Assembly: GCA_033763335.1 (NCBI GenBank)
Contig: JANRKU010000137.1
Location: 5,797 to 69,796 of the forward strand
Length of the DNA: 64,000 nucleotides
Reading direction: 5' to 3'
Origin: GCA-2794515 sp033763335
GTDB lineage: Bacteria; Chloroflexota; Anaerolineae; Aggregatilineales; Phototrophicaceae
Shown here: positions 17,275 to 25,278 of the stretch, in pieces
Numbering within the stretch: the first letter of the stretch is position 1
How the letters are laid out: the number at the start of each line of letters is the position of its first letter
Notes under the pieces: generated by a model
The model's database searches: none
What the model was told of the DNA's origin: nothing
What the model saw: only the letters and a program-made list of their open reading frames with translations
Made by a program: the position numbers and the translations under genes

Positions 17275-18837
17275 TTACTCTTCATCTTCATCAATTTTGG
17301 CGGCATCGCCATAGACCTCGCCTTGTTGGTCGGCACGGCGTTTATAAAGCCATGTCAGATGAGCGAGGCGGTCATCATAATGGCTATCGAAAATATCCGC
17401 AGTAAAGCGCCATCCCCAATTGCCACTTTCGCGTCCGGGTGTGTTCATACGAGAATCTGCGCCATAACCCAAAATATCTTGCATGGGGGCGATGAAAGTA
17501 TGTGCGGCAGATGCCATGCCCAAACGCACGAGTGTCCAATGGGGTTCTGTCACTTCTTTATCTATATATGTTGATAAAAAGCGTCGTGCATTATCATCGG
17601 CTTCTTTTTGCCACCAACCGAGTGTGGTGTTATTGTCGTGTGTGCCACTATAGACCACCGAATTATTGACAAAATTATGCGGTAAAAATGGATTTTTGGG
17701 GTCGCTCCATGCGAATTGCAAAATTTTCATACCGGGTAAATTGAATGTGTCGCGGAGTTCTATCACCTCTGGGGTAATATCGCCCAAATCTTCTGCGATG
17801 ATGGGGAGGGTATCGCCTAATGCTTTTTGGATGGTGTTAAATAGGTCTATACCGGGGGCTTTGACCCATTTGCCATATTTTTTGGTGGCGTGTCTTTCTG
17901 GATTGGCGGTGACTTCCCAATAGGCTTCAAATCCACGGAAGTGGTCAATGCGGACATAATCTACGGTTTTGAGGGTGAAGGCGATACGGTCTATCCACCA
18001 TTTGTACCCGGTTTCCTTCATCGCGCCCCAGTTATACAAGGGGTTGCCCCAATATTGCCCAGTTTTAGAGAAATAATCGGGTGGGACACCTGCGACAACG
18101 GTGGGATTGCCTTTGGGGTCGAGGTTGAACACCGTGCGGTTTCCCCAGACATCACTGCTATCATGTGCCACAAAAATGGGAATATCGCCCACAATTTTGA
18201 CACCGACATTATTGGCATAGGCTTTTAGGTCTTCCCATTGGGTGAAGAATAGCCATTGATAAAATTCGTGCTTGGTAATTTCGTCTGCGAGGCGTTCTTT
18301 TGCTTTGGCGATGGTTTCTGGGTCTTTGAGCGCCAAGCCTTCTTCCCATTCTACCCATGGTCTACCATTATTGTCGTTTTTGAGGGCAATAAAGAGTGAC
18401 CAATCGGGCAACCAATTTTCGTTATCACTGCGCCATTTGTCGAATGTTTTCTTTTGCGGGATAGTGGCTTTGGCTTTGAAGCGACTATATGCCAAAGCCA
18501 AAATTTTGGCGTGGTATTCGATGACAGGTCCAAAATCTATCGTATGGACGGGGAAATTGGGAACTTCTACGAGGTCTGCATCATTTAACCAGCCTTCATT
18601 CACCAAAAAGTCAAAACTGATGAGGTTGGGATTGCCTGCAAATGCCGATAGGCATTGATAGGGTGAATCGCCATAGCTGGTGGGACCCAATGGGAGGACT
18701 TGCCAGAGCGATTGATGTGCCTTCACCAGCCAATCCACAAAATCATAGGCAGATTTTCCCAAATCACCAATACCATATTTTGCTGGGAGCGATGTGGGGT
18801 GCAAAAGGACACCGCTTGCGCGTGGAAAAAGTGTCAT
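17275..18837 (-). CDS. malQ: 4-alpha-glucanotransferase (amylomaltase)
   Basis: The start at 18837 follows GAAAGGAAGCCCGTTT; 520 residues, the usual length for bacterial MalQ. Typical GH77 motifs are present: RASGVLLHPTSLP at the N-terminus, RIDHFRGFEAYW (nucleophile Asp), EDLGDITPEV (acid/base region) and GTHDNNTTLGWW. It transfers maltodextrin segments between chains, making substrates for the two glycosidases downstream. First gene of the operon, with only about 100 bp to the LysR gene that precedes it on the same strand. Confidence 0.93.
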   Translation of the reverse strand: MTLFPRASGVLLHPTSLPAKYGIGDLGKSAYDFVDWLVKAHQSLWQVLPLGPTSYGDSPYQCLSAFAGNPNLISFDFLVNEGWLNDADLVEVPNFPVHTIDFGPVIEYHAKILALAYSRFKAKATIPQKKTFDKWRSDNENWLPDWSLFIALKNDNNGRPWVEWEEGLALKDPETIAKAKERLADEITKHEFYQWLFFTQWEDLKAYANNVGVKIVGDIPIFVAHDSSDVWGNRTVFNLDPKGNPTVVAGVPPDYFSKTGQYWGNPLYNWGAMKETGYKWWIDRIAFTLKTVDYVRIDHFRGFEAYWEVTANPERHATKKYGKWVKAPGIDLFNTIQKALGDTLPIIAEDLGDITPEVIELRDTFNLPGMKILQFAWSDPKNPFLPHNFVNNSVVYSGTHDNNTTLGWWQKEADDNARRFLSTYIDKEVTEPHWTLVRLGMASAAHTFIAPMQDILGYGADSRMNTPGRESGNWGWRFTADIFDSHYDDRLAHLTWLYKRRADQQGEVYGDAAKIDEDEE

Positions 18838-18945
18838 AAACGGGCTTCCTTTCAAAGGTTGTAAAAAAAGAATTTAATTCATGACAGAATCGTAGCCCAT
18901 AATGAAGGCTGTTTCAATGTATTGATTAAGGCATAATAACCAAAT

Positions 18946-19830
18946 TTATGCCTCAATTCCCCAAAGTGGCAAGATGGCTTGGCGTACTGCTTTGATGAGT
19001 GGCTCATGTTGCCGATGGGTGGCACATACCAGCGATAGTGGGCAATAAATGGGGTCTAATTGCGGGACATATAAACTACCTTTTTGGGATTCTTCTCGTG
19101 CTTCACTCGCTTCTAAAAGTGATAATCCTACACCTGCCCTAACCAATGCGATGCGGGTGGCATCATCATCGGTTTGAACGGCGCGTTGATAATTGAGTGC
19201 GTGTTGCTCGAATATTTCTTGTGTCCAAGTCTGAAATGGACAATATATATCTGCTCCAATCCACGGGAATTTTGCCAATTGTTCCCATGTGGGGGTCGTT
19301 AATTGCTCTTTCCATGCAATTGGAACACCAACCACCAATTCAAGGTCTGTGAGGTAATATGCTGTGAGTTGTGGGTCATCTACTCTGCCACATACAAAGC
19401 CAATATCCATGAGTCCCAATTTTATATGCTCCATGATACGACCTGAATGACTGCTGATGAGTTGCAAATCTATTCCTGCACAATTTTTGCGGATACTTTG
19501 TACCCAGTTTGAAACGCGCAATTTTTGTGGTGGCGAATTTAACCCCACTGTCACCTGTCCAATGAGGCTCGATTGGATTTCGGTGGCGTAATTCGCCATT
19601 TCTTGGGCGGCGCGGAGGGTCTTTTGTGCCTTATCATACAACAAGCGACCACGCTCGGTGATTTGCATCCCGCGTGAGGTACGCTGAAATAACTGTACGC
19701 CCAATTCATCTTCTAGTCCCTTAATGGTCATGCTGATGGATGATGGGGTGCTAAATACCCGTTTTGCGGCGCGGGTGATATTTTCTTCTTCGGCAACAAT
19801 CACAAACACTTGTAACTGATGGAGTTCCAT
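18946..19830 (-). CDS. LysR-family transcriptional regulator
   Basis: A 294-residue LysR protein: N-terminal winged helix (MELHQLQVFVIVAEEENITRAAKRVFSTPSSISMTIKGLEDELGVQLFQR) and a periplasmic-binding-like effector domain (LRVSNWVQSIRKNCAGIDLQLISSHSGRIMEHIKLGLMDIGFV). It is divergent from the rhodanese gene across a 283-bp gap that holds two inverted repeats. LysR regulators usually control the divergent neighbour, so the rhodanese unit is the likely target; the maltodextrin operon lies behind it in the same direction and is a less likely one. The inducer is unknown. Confidence 0.88.
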   Translation of the reverse strand: MELHQLQVFVIVAEEENITRAAKRVFSTPSSISMTIKGLEDELGVQLFQRTSRGMQITERGRLLYDKAQKTLRAAQEMANYATEIQSSLIGQVTVGLNSPPQKLRVSNWVQSIRKNCAGIDLQLISSHSGRIMEHIKLGLMDIGFVCGRVDDPQLTAYYLTDLELVVGVPIAWKEQLTTPTWEQLAKFPWIGADIYCPFQTWTQEIFEQHALNYQRAVQTDDDATRIALVRAGVGLSLLEASEAREESQKGSLYVPQLDPIYCPLSLVCATHRQHEPLIKAVRQAILPLWGIEA

Positions 19831-19932
19831 AGTGGCGCTATCCTACTCATTCATATCTTTTGGGAAAAAATTATCCAACGTATAACATAAAATTGGGTGA
19901 TATATCACCCGCTATGCCTGCTAAGGTGTGTT

Positions 19933-19959
19933 TATGAACTGTGAACGTTGGGGTTCATA
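19933..19959. promoter_or_regulatory. candidate LysR operator
   Basis: TATGAAC (19933-19939) and GTTCATA (19953-19959) are perfect complements 13 bp apart, a T-N-A type layout usual for LysR boxes, in the gap between the divergent lysR and rhodanese genes. Confidence 0.4.
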
Positions 19960-19995
19960 GTGGTTCTCAAAAGGCTATTTTCTTTATTATACGCG

Positions 19996-20047
19996 ATTTC
20001 TTGAATATTGGTGTGTTCATTTTTGTTAAACACAGCGTTCAAGAAAT
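19996..20047. repeat. long inverted repeat upstream of rhodanese gene
   Basis: ATTTCTTGAA (19996-20005) and TTCAAGAAAT (20038-20047) are perfect complements; TGTGTT (20012-20017) and AACACA (20029-20034) pair inside. It could be a transcript hairpin or a second regulator site. Confidence 0.5.
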
Positions 20048-20113
20048 TGCTGATACTGGCGAGCAAAATTGCTCATACAATGACTATATCGTTCTTGTAG
20101 AGAGGTATGTCTC

Positions 20114-20536
20114 ATGAATCACCCGCCATTAAAAGTTCTGCAAACACCCCCCGCCACAAGCGATGAGGCGCTCGATTTTTTTAGTCGCAAATTGCGTCAT
20201 GAGACCGACCCGTCTGATGTGTATCATGACATCCAAACAGGCAACGCCGATTTTGTCTTGCTAGATGTCCGTAGCTCAGAGTCGTATCGGCGGAGCCATA
20301 TCCCATGGGCGGTGAGTATTCCCGCCAACGAAATCACCGCACAACGCATGGCGGAATATTCCGATGACACCATTTTCGTGGTGTATTGTTGGGGACCCGG
20401 ATGCAATGGTGCGACCAAAGCGGCAGTCAAACTCAGCACACTGGGTCGCCCAGTTAAAGAGATGATTGGTGGAATCGAATATTGGGAAGACCGAGAACGT
20501 TATCCAGTGGAAAGGAACACTGATGAACAAAGCTAA
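20114..20536 (+). CDS. rhodanese-like sulfurtransferase domain protein
   Basis: A single rhodanese domain of 140 residues (FVLLDVRSSESYRRSHIPWAVSIP...VVYCWGPGCNGATKAAVKL...EMIGGIEYWE). The Cys in VVYCWGPGCNG sits in the position of the persulfide-forming residue; a second Cys four residues on is a feature of this subgroup. It probably moves sulfane sulfur in the cytoplasm, for stress or cofactor metabolism. The last 14 bases overlap the start of a small membrane peptide gene, and the pair is divergent from a LysR gene. Confidence 0.85.
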   Translation: MNHPPLKVLQTPPATSDEALDFFSRKLRHETDPSDVYHDIQTGNADFVLLDVRSSESYRRSHIPWAVSIPANEITAQRMAEYSDDTIFVVYCWGPGCNGATKAAVKLSTLGRPVKEMIGGIEYWEDRERYPVERNTDEQS

Positions 20537-20624
20537 TGCACAACAAAAATTCTGGCAGGTGGCATCTGCCATCATTGTCTTGTTGCTGATTGTGTTGGCA
20601 TTAATGCCCTTTAGAGTTTTCTAA
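20523..20624 (+). CDS. 33-residue single-helix membrane peptide
   Basis: ATG at 20523, inside the rhodanese gene's last codons in another frame, is preceded by GGAAAGGAACACTG, a strong ribosome site. The product is MNKANAQQKFWQVASAIIVL followed by LLIVLALMPFRVF: a polar N-terminus and one membrane helix. It is followed by an intrinsic terminator, so it closes a two-gene unit. The tight coupling suggests a membrane partner for the rhodanese, but no homologue is recognised. Confidence 0.6.
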   Translation: MNKANAQQKFWQVASAIIVLLLIVLALMPFRVF

Positions 20625-20657
20625 ATCGCACCCAACACACCCTAAAATAACCGCTAT

Positions 20658-20692
20658 AAAAGGCACATCTTGATAAAAGGTGTGCCTTTTTA
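20658..20692 (+). terminator. intrinsic terminator of the rhodanese unit
   Basis: AAGGCACATC pairs with GGTGTGCCTT (one G-T pair) and is followed by TTTTTATTT. Confidence 0.8.
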
Positions 20693-20706
20693 TTTGGGTT
20701 CATCAA

Positions 20707-20735
20707 TTGACAAAATTCAAAAGATGTGTTAAATT
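20707..20735 (+). promoter_or_regulatory. promoter of the metal transporter operon
   Basis: Consensus TTGACA (20707-20712), a 17-bp spacer and TAAATT (20730-20735) lie 32 bp before the substrate-binding protein gene. Confidence 0.7.
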
Positions 20736-20754
20736 TTAGCCATGTCTAAAAATT
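20732..20754. promoter_or_regulatory. candidate DtxR/MntR-type operator
   Basis: AATTTTAG (20732-20739), CCATGT, CTAAAAATT (20746-20754) form an inverted repeat overlapping the -10 box and the transcription start. TTTTAG...CTAAAA resembles operators of DtxR-family metal repressors. No free DtxR gene is in the window, but a winged helix is fused to the last permease of the operon. Confidence 0.5.
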
Positions 20755-20766
20755 ATTTGAGGGAGT

Positions 20767-21825
20767 ATGAAAACGAAAGTTCAAAACATTATAAAAACAA
20801 TCATTAGACGTAGGGGCGCAACATATTGCGCCCTTACAATGTTGCTGATGATTTTAGCAATGCCAGTGATGGCACAAGAAGCACCGTTGCGGGTGGTCTC
20901 TACGACCACACAAGCCACCGATTTGTTGCATATTTTGAGTGTTGGCGTGCCAGAAGAAGCGATTCAAATCACAGGGTTGATGGGTGCAGGCGTTGACCCG
21001 CATTTATATAAACCCACTGTGTCTGATATTGAAGCTATGAACAATGCCACACTCATCGTCTATAGCGGATTGTACCTAGAAGGGCAGTTTGGCGAAGTGT
21101 TTGAAGCAGTGAGTGAACGCGGGGTAGTTATTCATCGGCTGTCACAACCTATTCAGGATGAAGGGTATGTCTTGGAACTCAAAACAGGTGATACTGTCGT
21201 AGATGACCCCCATTTCTGGTTTGACCCACGCAATTGGTCACTCGCTACCCTGTCTTTAGCACAAACACTCGCCACCATAGATGAAGCACATGCCGATATT
21301 TATCTTGCCAATGCCGAAGCCTATGTGGAACAACTTGACCTATTTTATGTGTGGGGTGTTGAGGCGATGAGCCAAGTGCCAGAAGAATTGCGTTATATCG
21401 TCACCTCGCACGATGCCTTCAATTATTTTGGCGATGCCTTTGGTTGGGAGATGGTCGCTGTGCAAGGGATTAGCACCGCCAGCGAAGTCGGTGTGGGCGA
21501 TATTCAAGAAATTGTGCAATTCGTGACCGATAACAACATCCCTGTGATGTTTGTTGAGAGCAGTGTATCACCAGCGACTATCCAAGCGGTGCAAGATGCA
21601 GTACGGAATAGTGGCGGAAATGTCGAATTGGGTGTGCGTCCCTTATATTCAGATGCGATGGGCAATCCGGGTGAGTTTGGTGGCACGTATATCGGCATGA
21701 TAGCCGAGAATATTTATACGATTCTGCAATCATACCAATTGGCAGGGGTCGAATTAACGATTCTCGACTGGAACGAAGCTATTTTACCCATTCCATCAGA
21801 AGAAATTTTGATGATAGAAGAATAA
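20767..21825 (+). CDS. Mn/Zn ABC transporter substrate-binding protein
   Basis: A cluster A-I (TroA/PsaA/MntC) binding protein of 352 residues. The four metal ligands are readable: His in DPHLYKP, His in DPHFWFDP, Glu in FVESSVSP and Asp in LYSDAMG. The His-His-Glu-Asp set is that of manganese binders such as PsaA, so Mn is favoured over Zn. The signal peptide is long and unusual: about 12 residues (RRRGATYCALTM) are encoded by a dispersed palindrome (20810-20837) inserted in frame between a basic start and the hydrophobic core (LLMILAMPVMAQ). GAGGGA precedes the ATG. There is no lipobox; in a bacterium with this envelope type it may be anchored by uncleaved signal or be periplasmic. Confidence 0.88.
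   Translation: MKTKVQNIIKTIIRRRGATYCALTMLLMILAMPVMAQEAPLRVVSTTTQATDLLHILSVGVPEEAIQITGLMGAGVDPHLYKPTVSDIEAMNNATLIVYSGLYLEGQFGEVFEAVSERGVVIHRLSQPIQDEGYVLELKTGDTVVDDPHFWFDPRNWSLATLSLAQTLATIDEAHADIYLANAEAYVEQLDLFYVWGVEAMSQVPEELRYIVTSHDAFNYFGDAFGWEMVAVQGISTASEVGVGDIQEIVQFVTDNNIPVMFVESSVSPATIQAVQDAVRNSGGNVELGVRPLYSDAMGNPGEFGGTYIGMIAENIYTILQSYQLAGVELTILDWNEAILPIPSEEILMIEE
20810..20837. repeat. dispersed palindrome inside the signal-peptide coding region
   Basis: GTAGGGGCGCAA, centre CATA, TTGCGCCCTTAC. It is translated in frame as part of the metal-binding protein's signal peptide. Confidence 0.8.
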
Positions 21826-21848
21826 ACTGCCGATTATATGGGTAGTAC

Positions 21849-21875
21849 GTAGGGGCGCAACATGTTGCGCCCTAC
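21849..21875. repeat. dispersed palindrome, GGGCGCAA type
   Basis: GTAGGGGCGCAACA and TGTTGCGCCCTAC flank the centre. It lies between the binding-protein and ATPase genes. Confidence 0.8.
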
Positions 21876-21919
21876 AAGCAACACAATAACACGAAAAATC
21901 GTCAATAAGGACAATCATC

Positions 21920-22669
21920 ATGACAACATGGGCATTAGAAATCGAAGATTTAACGGTGGCATATCATAGTAAACCTGCCGTGTGGGATGTAGATATGACC
22001 ATCCCAGAAGGGGTAGTCGCCGCCATCATTGGACCCAATGGGGCAGGCAAATCTACGTTATTAAAGGCGGCATTGGGTCTTATCCCCAAAACAGCAGGGC
22101 AAATTCATTTTTACGGAAAATCGTATGCCCAAGCACGGGCATGGATTGGGTATGTGCCACAGCGCGGTAGTGTGGATTGGGATTTTCCCACAACGGCGCT
22201 AGATGTGGTGCGGATGGGCTTATATGGCAAATTGGGTTGGCTCAAACGGGTCGGGAAAGCTGAATCTGACCTCGCTATGAATGCCCTAGAGCAGGTTGGC
22301 ATGGCAGATTTTGCAAATCGGCAAATTCGGCAACTATCGGGTGGTCAGCAACAACGGACATTTTTAGCACGGGCATTGGTGCAAGATGCGCGAATTTATT
22401 TTATGGATGAGCCATTCGCGGCGGTGGATGCGGTGACAGAACGTGCCATTGTCACTATTTTGCAAGCCCTCCGTGAACAAGGAAAAACGGTTGTGGTGGT
22501 GCATCATGACCTGCAAACGGTAACAGAGTATTTCGATTGGGTGACACTGCTAAATGTGCAGATGATTGCCAATGGCAAAACGGCAGATGTGTTTACACAA
22601 GAGAATTTGCGCGTTGCTTATGGCGGAAAATTGGCATTTTTGCCCGATTTAACCCCAGAGGCGGTGTGA
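21920..22669 (+). CDS. Mn/Zn ABC transporter ATP-binding protein
   Basis: A 249-residue ABC ATPase with Walker A GPNGAGKST, Q-loop VPQRGSVDWDFP, signature LSGGQQQR, Walker B IYFMDEPF and H-loop VVHHDLQ. The Q-loop wording (SVDWDFPT) is characteristic of the Mn/Zn uptake ATPases (MntB/ZnuC group). It lies between its binding protein and two permeases. Confidence 0.9.
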   Translation: MTTWALEIEDLTVAYHSKPAVWDVDMTIPEGVVAAIIGPNGAGKSTLLKAALGLIPKTAGQIHFYGKSYAQARAWIGYVPQRGSVDWDFPTTALDVVRMGLYGKLGWLKRVGKAESDLAMNALEQVGMADFANRQIRQLSGGQQQRTFLARALVQDARIYFMDEPFAAVDAVTERAIVTILQALREQGKTVVVVHHDLQTVTEYFDWVTLLNVQMIANGKTADVFTQENLRVAYGGKLAFLPDLTPEAV

Positions 22670-22670
22670 T

Positions 22671-23726
22671 ATGGAAAATATCCAAAAACCACAATTAACG
22701 GACGACATGTATGTCGTCCCTACACCCCCTATGATGCCTGTAGGGACACGATATATCGTGTCCACACATAAAACCGCCTCTGTTTGGCGGATTATTGGGG
22801 TTATGGCGCTCCTCGCGTTGGCTTTCATCCCCATCAGCATGTTATTTGGTGTGAATTATGATTACACCCTCATCGTTGTGGCATTGGGTGGGGCGCTATT
22901 GGGCATATTAAGCGGGGTATTAGGCAGTTTTGCCGTGTTGCGTCGCCAGAGCCTACTGGGTGATGCGTTGTCACATGCGGCATTGCCCGGTGTCTGTATA
23001 GCATTTTTGTTTTTTGGGCGCAATATCGGCGCATTGCTCATTGGGGCGGGGATTTCGAGCCTCATCGGGGTGCAATTTATCCGCATGTTAACCCAAACCA
23101 CCCGCATCAAACAAGATACAGCGATGGGTATCATCCTCACGACATGGTTTGCGTTGGGGATTGCGCTATTGGCGTATATTCAATCGCTGACTGATGCGAG
23201 CCAAGCGGGACTCGAAAAATTTATCTTTGGGCAAGCCGCCGCTATCCGTTTGAGCGATGTCATATTAGTGGCGGTTGTCGGGACAGTGTGTATGGTCGTT
23301 TTGGGCATCTTTTGGAAAGAACTCAAATTGATGACCTTTGACCTCGAATTTGCCCAAGCCAATGGCTACCCTGTGCGCTTTTTAGATGCCATTTTATCGC
23401 TATTGGTGGTAATGGCTGTTGTGCTAGGCTTGCAATTGGCGGGTGTGATTTTGATGGTTGGCTTGTTGATTGCCCCAGGGGTTGCGGCGCGTCAATGGAC
23501 GCATAATATGGGGCAAATGCTCACCCTAGCGGGTGTATTTGGCGGATTTTCTGGCGGGGCTGGCGCTGTGATTAGCGCACTCGACAACAATCTGCCCACA
23601 GGGGCATTAATTATCGTGGTGGCGACAGGCATTGTGGTTATATCAGTCTGTTTTGCCCCAGAACGCGGACTCATTTGGGCGTGGCGCAAACGTCGCCAAG
23701 ATGCCAAACAATTTGTAGGGGCATGA
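22671..23726 (+). CDS. Mn/Zn ABC transporter permease, with repeat-encoded N-terminus
   Basis: An ABC-3 family permease with about eight membrane helices, starting one base after the ATPase stop. Conserved blocks: GSFAVLRRQSLLGDALSHAALPG and EFAQANGYPVRFLDAILSLLVV. The first 35 or so residues are not family sequence: two dispersed palindromes (22700-22723 and 22740-22767) are translated there (TDDMYVVPT and VGTRYIVSTH). The 3' end is also within a palindrome, which supplies the last residues (VGA) and the stop codon. A later start at one of the internal Met codons (PPMMPVG) is possible. Confidence 0.88.
   Translation: MENIQKPQLTDDMYVVPTPPMMPVGTRYIVSTHKTASVWRIIGVMALLALAFIPISMLFGVNYDYTLIVVALGGALLGILSGVLGSFAVLRRQSLLGDALSHAALPGVCIAFLFFGRNIGALLIGAGISSLIGVQFIRMLTQTTRIKQDTAMGIILTTWFALGIALLAYIQSLTDASQAGLEKFIFGQAAAIRLSDVILVAVVGTVCMVVLGIFWKELKLMTFDLEFAQANGYPVRFLDAILSLLVVMAVVLGLQLAGVILMVGLLIAPGVAARQWTHNMGQMLTLAGVFGGFSGGAGAVISALDNNLPTGALIIVVATGIVVISVCFAPERGLIWAWRKRRQDAKQFVGA
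22700..22723. repeat. dispersed palindrome, GGACGACA type
   Basis: GGACGACATGTATGTCGTCC followed by CTAC, inside the permease N-terminal coding region and in frame. Confidence 0.8.
22740..22767. repeat. dispersed palindrome, GGACACGA type
   Basis: GTAG then GGACACGATATATCGTGTCC, 16 bp after the previous copy, also translated in frame. Confidence 0.8.
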
Positions 23727-23738
23727 TATATCATGCCC
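23715..23738. repeat. dispersed palindrome, GGGCATGA type, holding a stop codon
   Basis: GTAG then GGGCATGATATATCATGCCC (23719-23738). The TGA at 23724-23726 is the stop of the upstream permease gene. Confidence 0.8.
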
Positions 23739-23757
23739 AATGATAAAAGAGGGAATT

Positions 23758-25278
23758 ATGCAACTCATTGAACAAACCATCATTCGGGTGTTACACCTGT
23801 TTTTTTCGTATGACCAACTGAACACCTTTTTTCATGACCCGCGTGTGGTGGCGGTTGTGGTTGGCGGATTAATTGCTATCTCTAGTGCTGTATTAGGGGC
23901 ATTCTTGCTCTTGCGTGGATTGTCACTCACGGCGGATGCCATCAGCCATACCGTGTTATTGGGCATCATTGTCGCTTTTTTGGTGATGGTGGGCTTGTTG
24001 GGCATGGAAGCCGATTTATCATCCCCATTGCTGATTTTGGGGGCGGCGGGGTCGGGCGTATTGACTGTTTTGCTCACAGAACTGATTCAACGGTCGGGAC
24101 TCGTCAAAGAAGACGCGGCGCTAGGCTTGGCGTTTCCGTTTTTATTCGCTGTCGCCATTTTGCTCATCACCCGCTTTGCCGATAACGTCCATCTTGACCA
24201 AGATTCGGTCATGGTCGGTGAAATTGGCGTGGCGTGGGCAGATGCCAATAGCCATTGTTTAGAAAATTGTAACCCTATCACCATTACGCCAGATGACCCA
24301 CGCGCCAGAGTCGAAAAAGACTGTGTGAATTGCCTCGCAGAGAATATCAGTCCGCGTAGCCCACAGGCGATATTAGAAGAAGTCTGTGCCAATTGTGGCA
24401 CGTATACGGCGGGGGAAATTGTCGCACAAGCCTCGCAGGGCAATCGGCTTGTCCCAGACGAATTAACGCCACAACTGGTATTCATCCCCAAATCATTTGG
24501 TGTGATGGGCGTATTAACCCTGCTCACTATCGGGTTTATCGTCCTCTTTTATAAAGAACTCAAACTCTCAACATTTGACGCTGGTTTAGCGAAGGCGCTC
24601 GGATTTCGTCCATCTGCCCTCCATTATGCCTTGATGGTGTTGGTGAGTTTGGTGGCAGTAGGGGCATTTAACGCGGTGGGGTCAATTTTGGTGGTGGCGT
24701 TTTTCATCATCCCCCCTGCAACGGCTTATTTGCTCACCAATCGGCTGTGGGTGATGTTGGCATTAAGCCCGTTTTTCGGGATTCTTAGTGTATTCACGGG
24801 GTATGAATTTGCCAAAGGGAATTTTTTGGGCATCATCCAAATGGGCGATGTGATGACATGGCTGAATAATAATTTGGGGATGAGCCTCAATCAGAATTGG
24901 GATTCGTCAATTTCGGCGTGTATTGTGTTGATGATGTTCTTTTTCCTCGTATTGGCATGGTTATTTTCGCCCCGCTTTGGTGTGGTGGCGATGATGGCGC
25001 AACGGCGCTACCAACGGCGCAATTTTGCCGAACAGGTGGTGCTTGGGCATATTTATCATCACCGCAATACGGATATTGCCAGTACAGAGCTTCATGCCGA
25101 TAGCCTGCATGAACATTTCAAATGGTCAAAACGGCGTATGGCGTGGTGTATTACCCGCCTGCGGGCATTTCAATATGTCACCGTACAGGCAGGGCAAGTG
25201 GCACTCACAGAACGGGGCGAACAACGGGTACAAAAATTCCAATATGAGGCGCTTGGGCTTACGCCATCCGCGTCATAA
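23758..25278 (+). CDS. Mn/Zn ABC permease fused to a C-terminal winged helix
   Basis: The ATG at 23758 (AAAGAGGGAATT in front) gives 506 residues; an ATG six codons earlier lacks a ribosome site. The ABC-3 permease core is split: helices 1-5 to about residue 155, then helices from about 245. The segment between (about 160-241) is an insertion with three Cys pairs (CLENC, CVNC, CANC). After the last helix, residues about 424-506 form a winged-helix domain (AEQVVLGHIYHH...STELHADSLHEHFKWSKRRMAWCITRLRAFQYVTVQAGQVALTERGEQRVQKF). This recalls the YtgC-YtgR permease-repressor fusion of Chlamydia. No separate metal-binding or dimerisation domain is visible after the winged helix. The 3' end overlaps the convergent DUF4058 gene by 20 bp. 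Confidence 0.88.
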   Translation: MQLIEQTIIRVLHLFFSYDQLNTFFHDPRVVAVVVGGLIAISSAVLGAFLLLRGLSLTADAISHTVLLGIIVAFLVMVGLLGMEADLSSPLLILGAAGSGVLTVLLTELIQRSGLVKEDAALGLAFPFLFAVAILLITRFADNVHLDQDSVMVGEIGVAWADANSHCLENCNPITITPDDPRARVEKDCVNCLAENISPRSPQAILEEVCANCGTYTAGEIVAQASQGNRLVPDELTPQLVFIPKSFGVMGVLTLLTIGFIVLFYKELKLSTFDAGLAKALGFRPSALHYALMVLVSLVAVGAFNAVGSILVVAFFIIPPATAYLLTNRLWVMLALSPFFGILSVFTGYEFAKGNFLGIIQMGDVMTWLNNNLGMSLNQNWDSSISACIVLMMFFFLVLAWLFSPRFGVVAMMAQRRYQRRNFAEQVVLGHIYHHRNTDIASTELHADSLHEHFKWSKRRMAWCITRLRAFQYVTVQAGQVALTERGEQRVQKFQYEALGLTPSAS

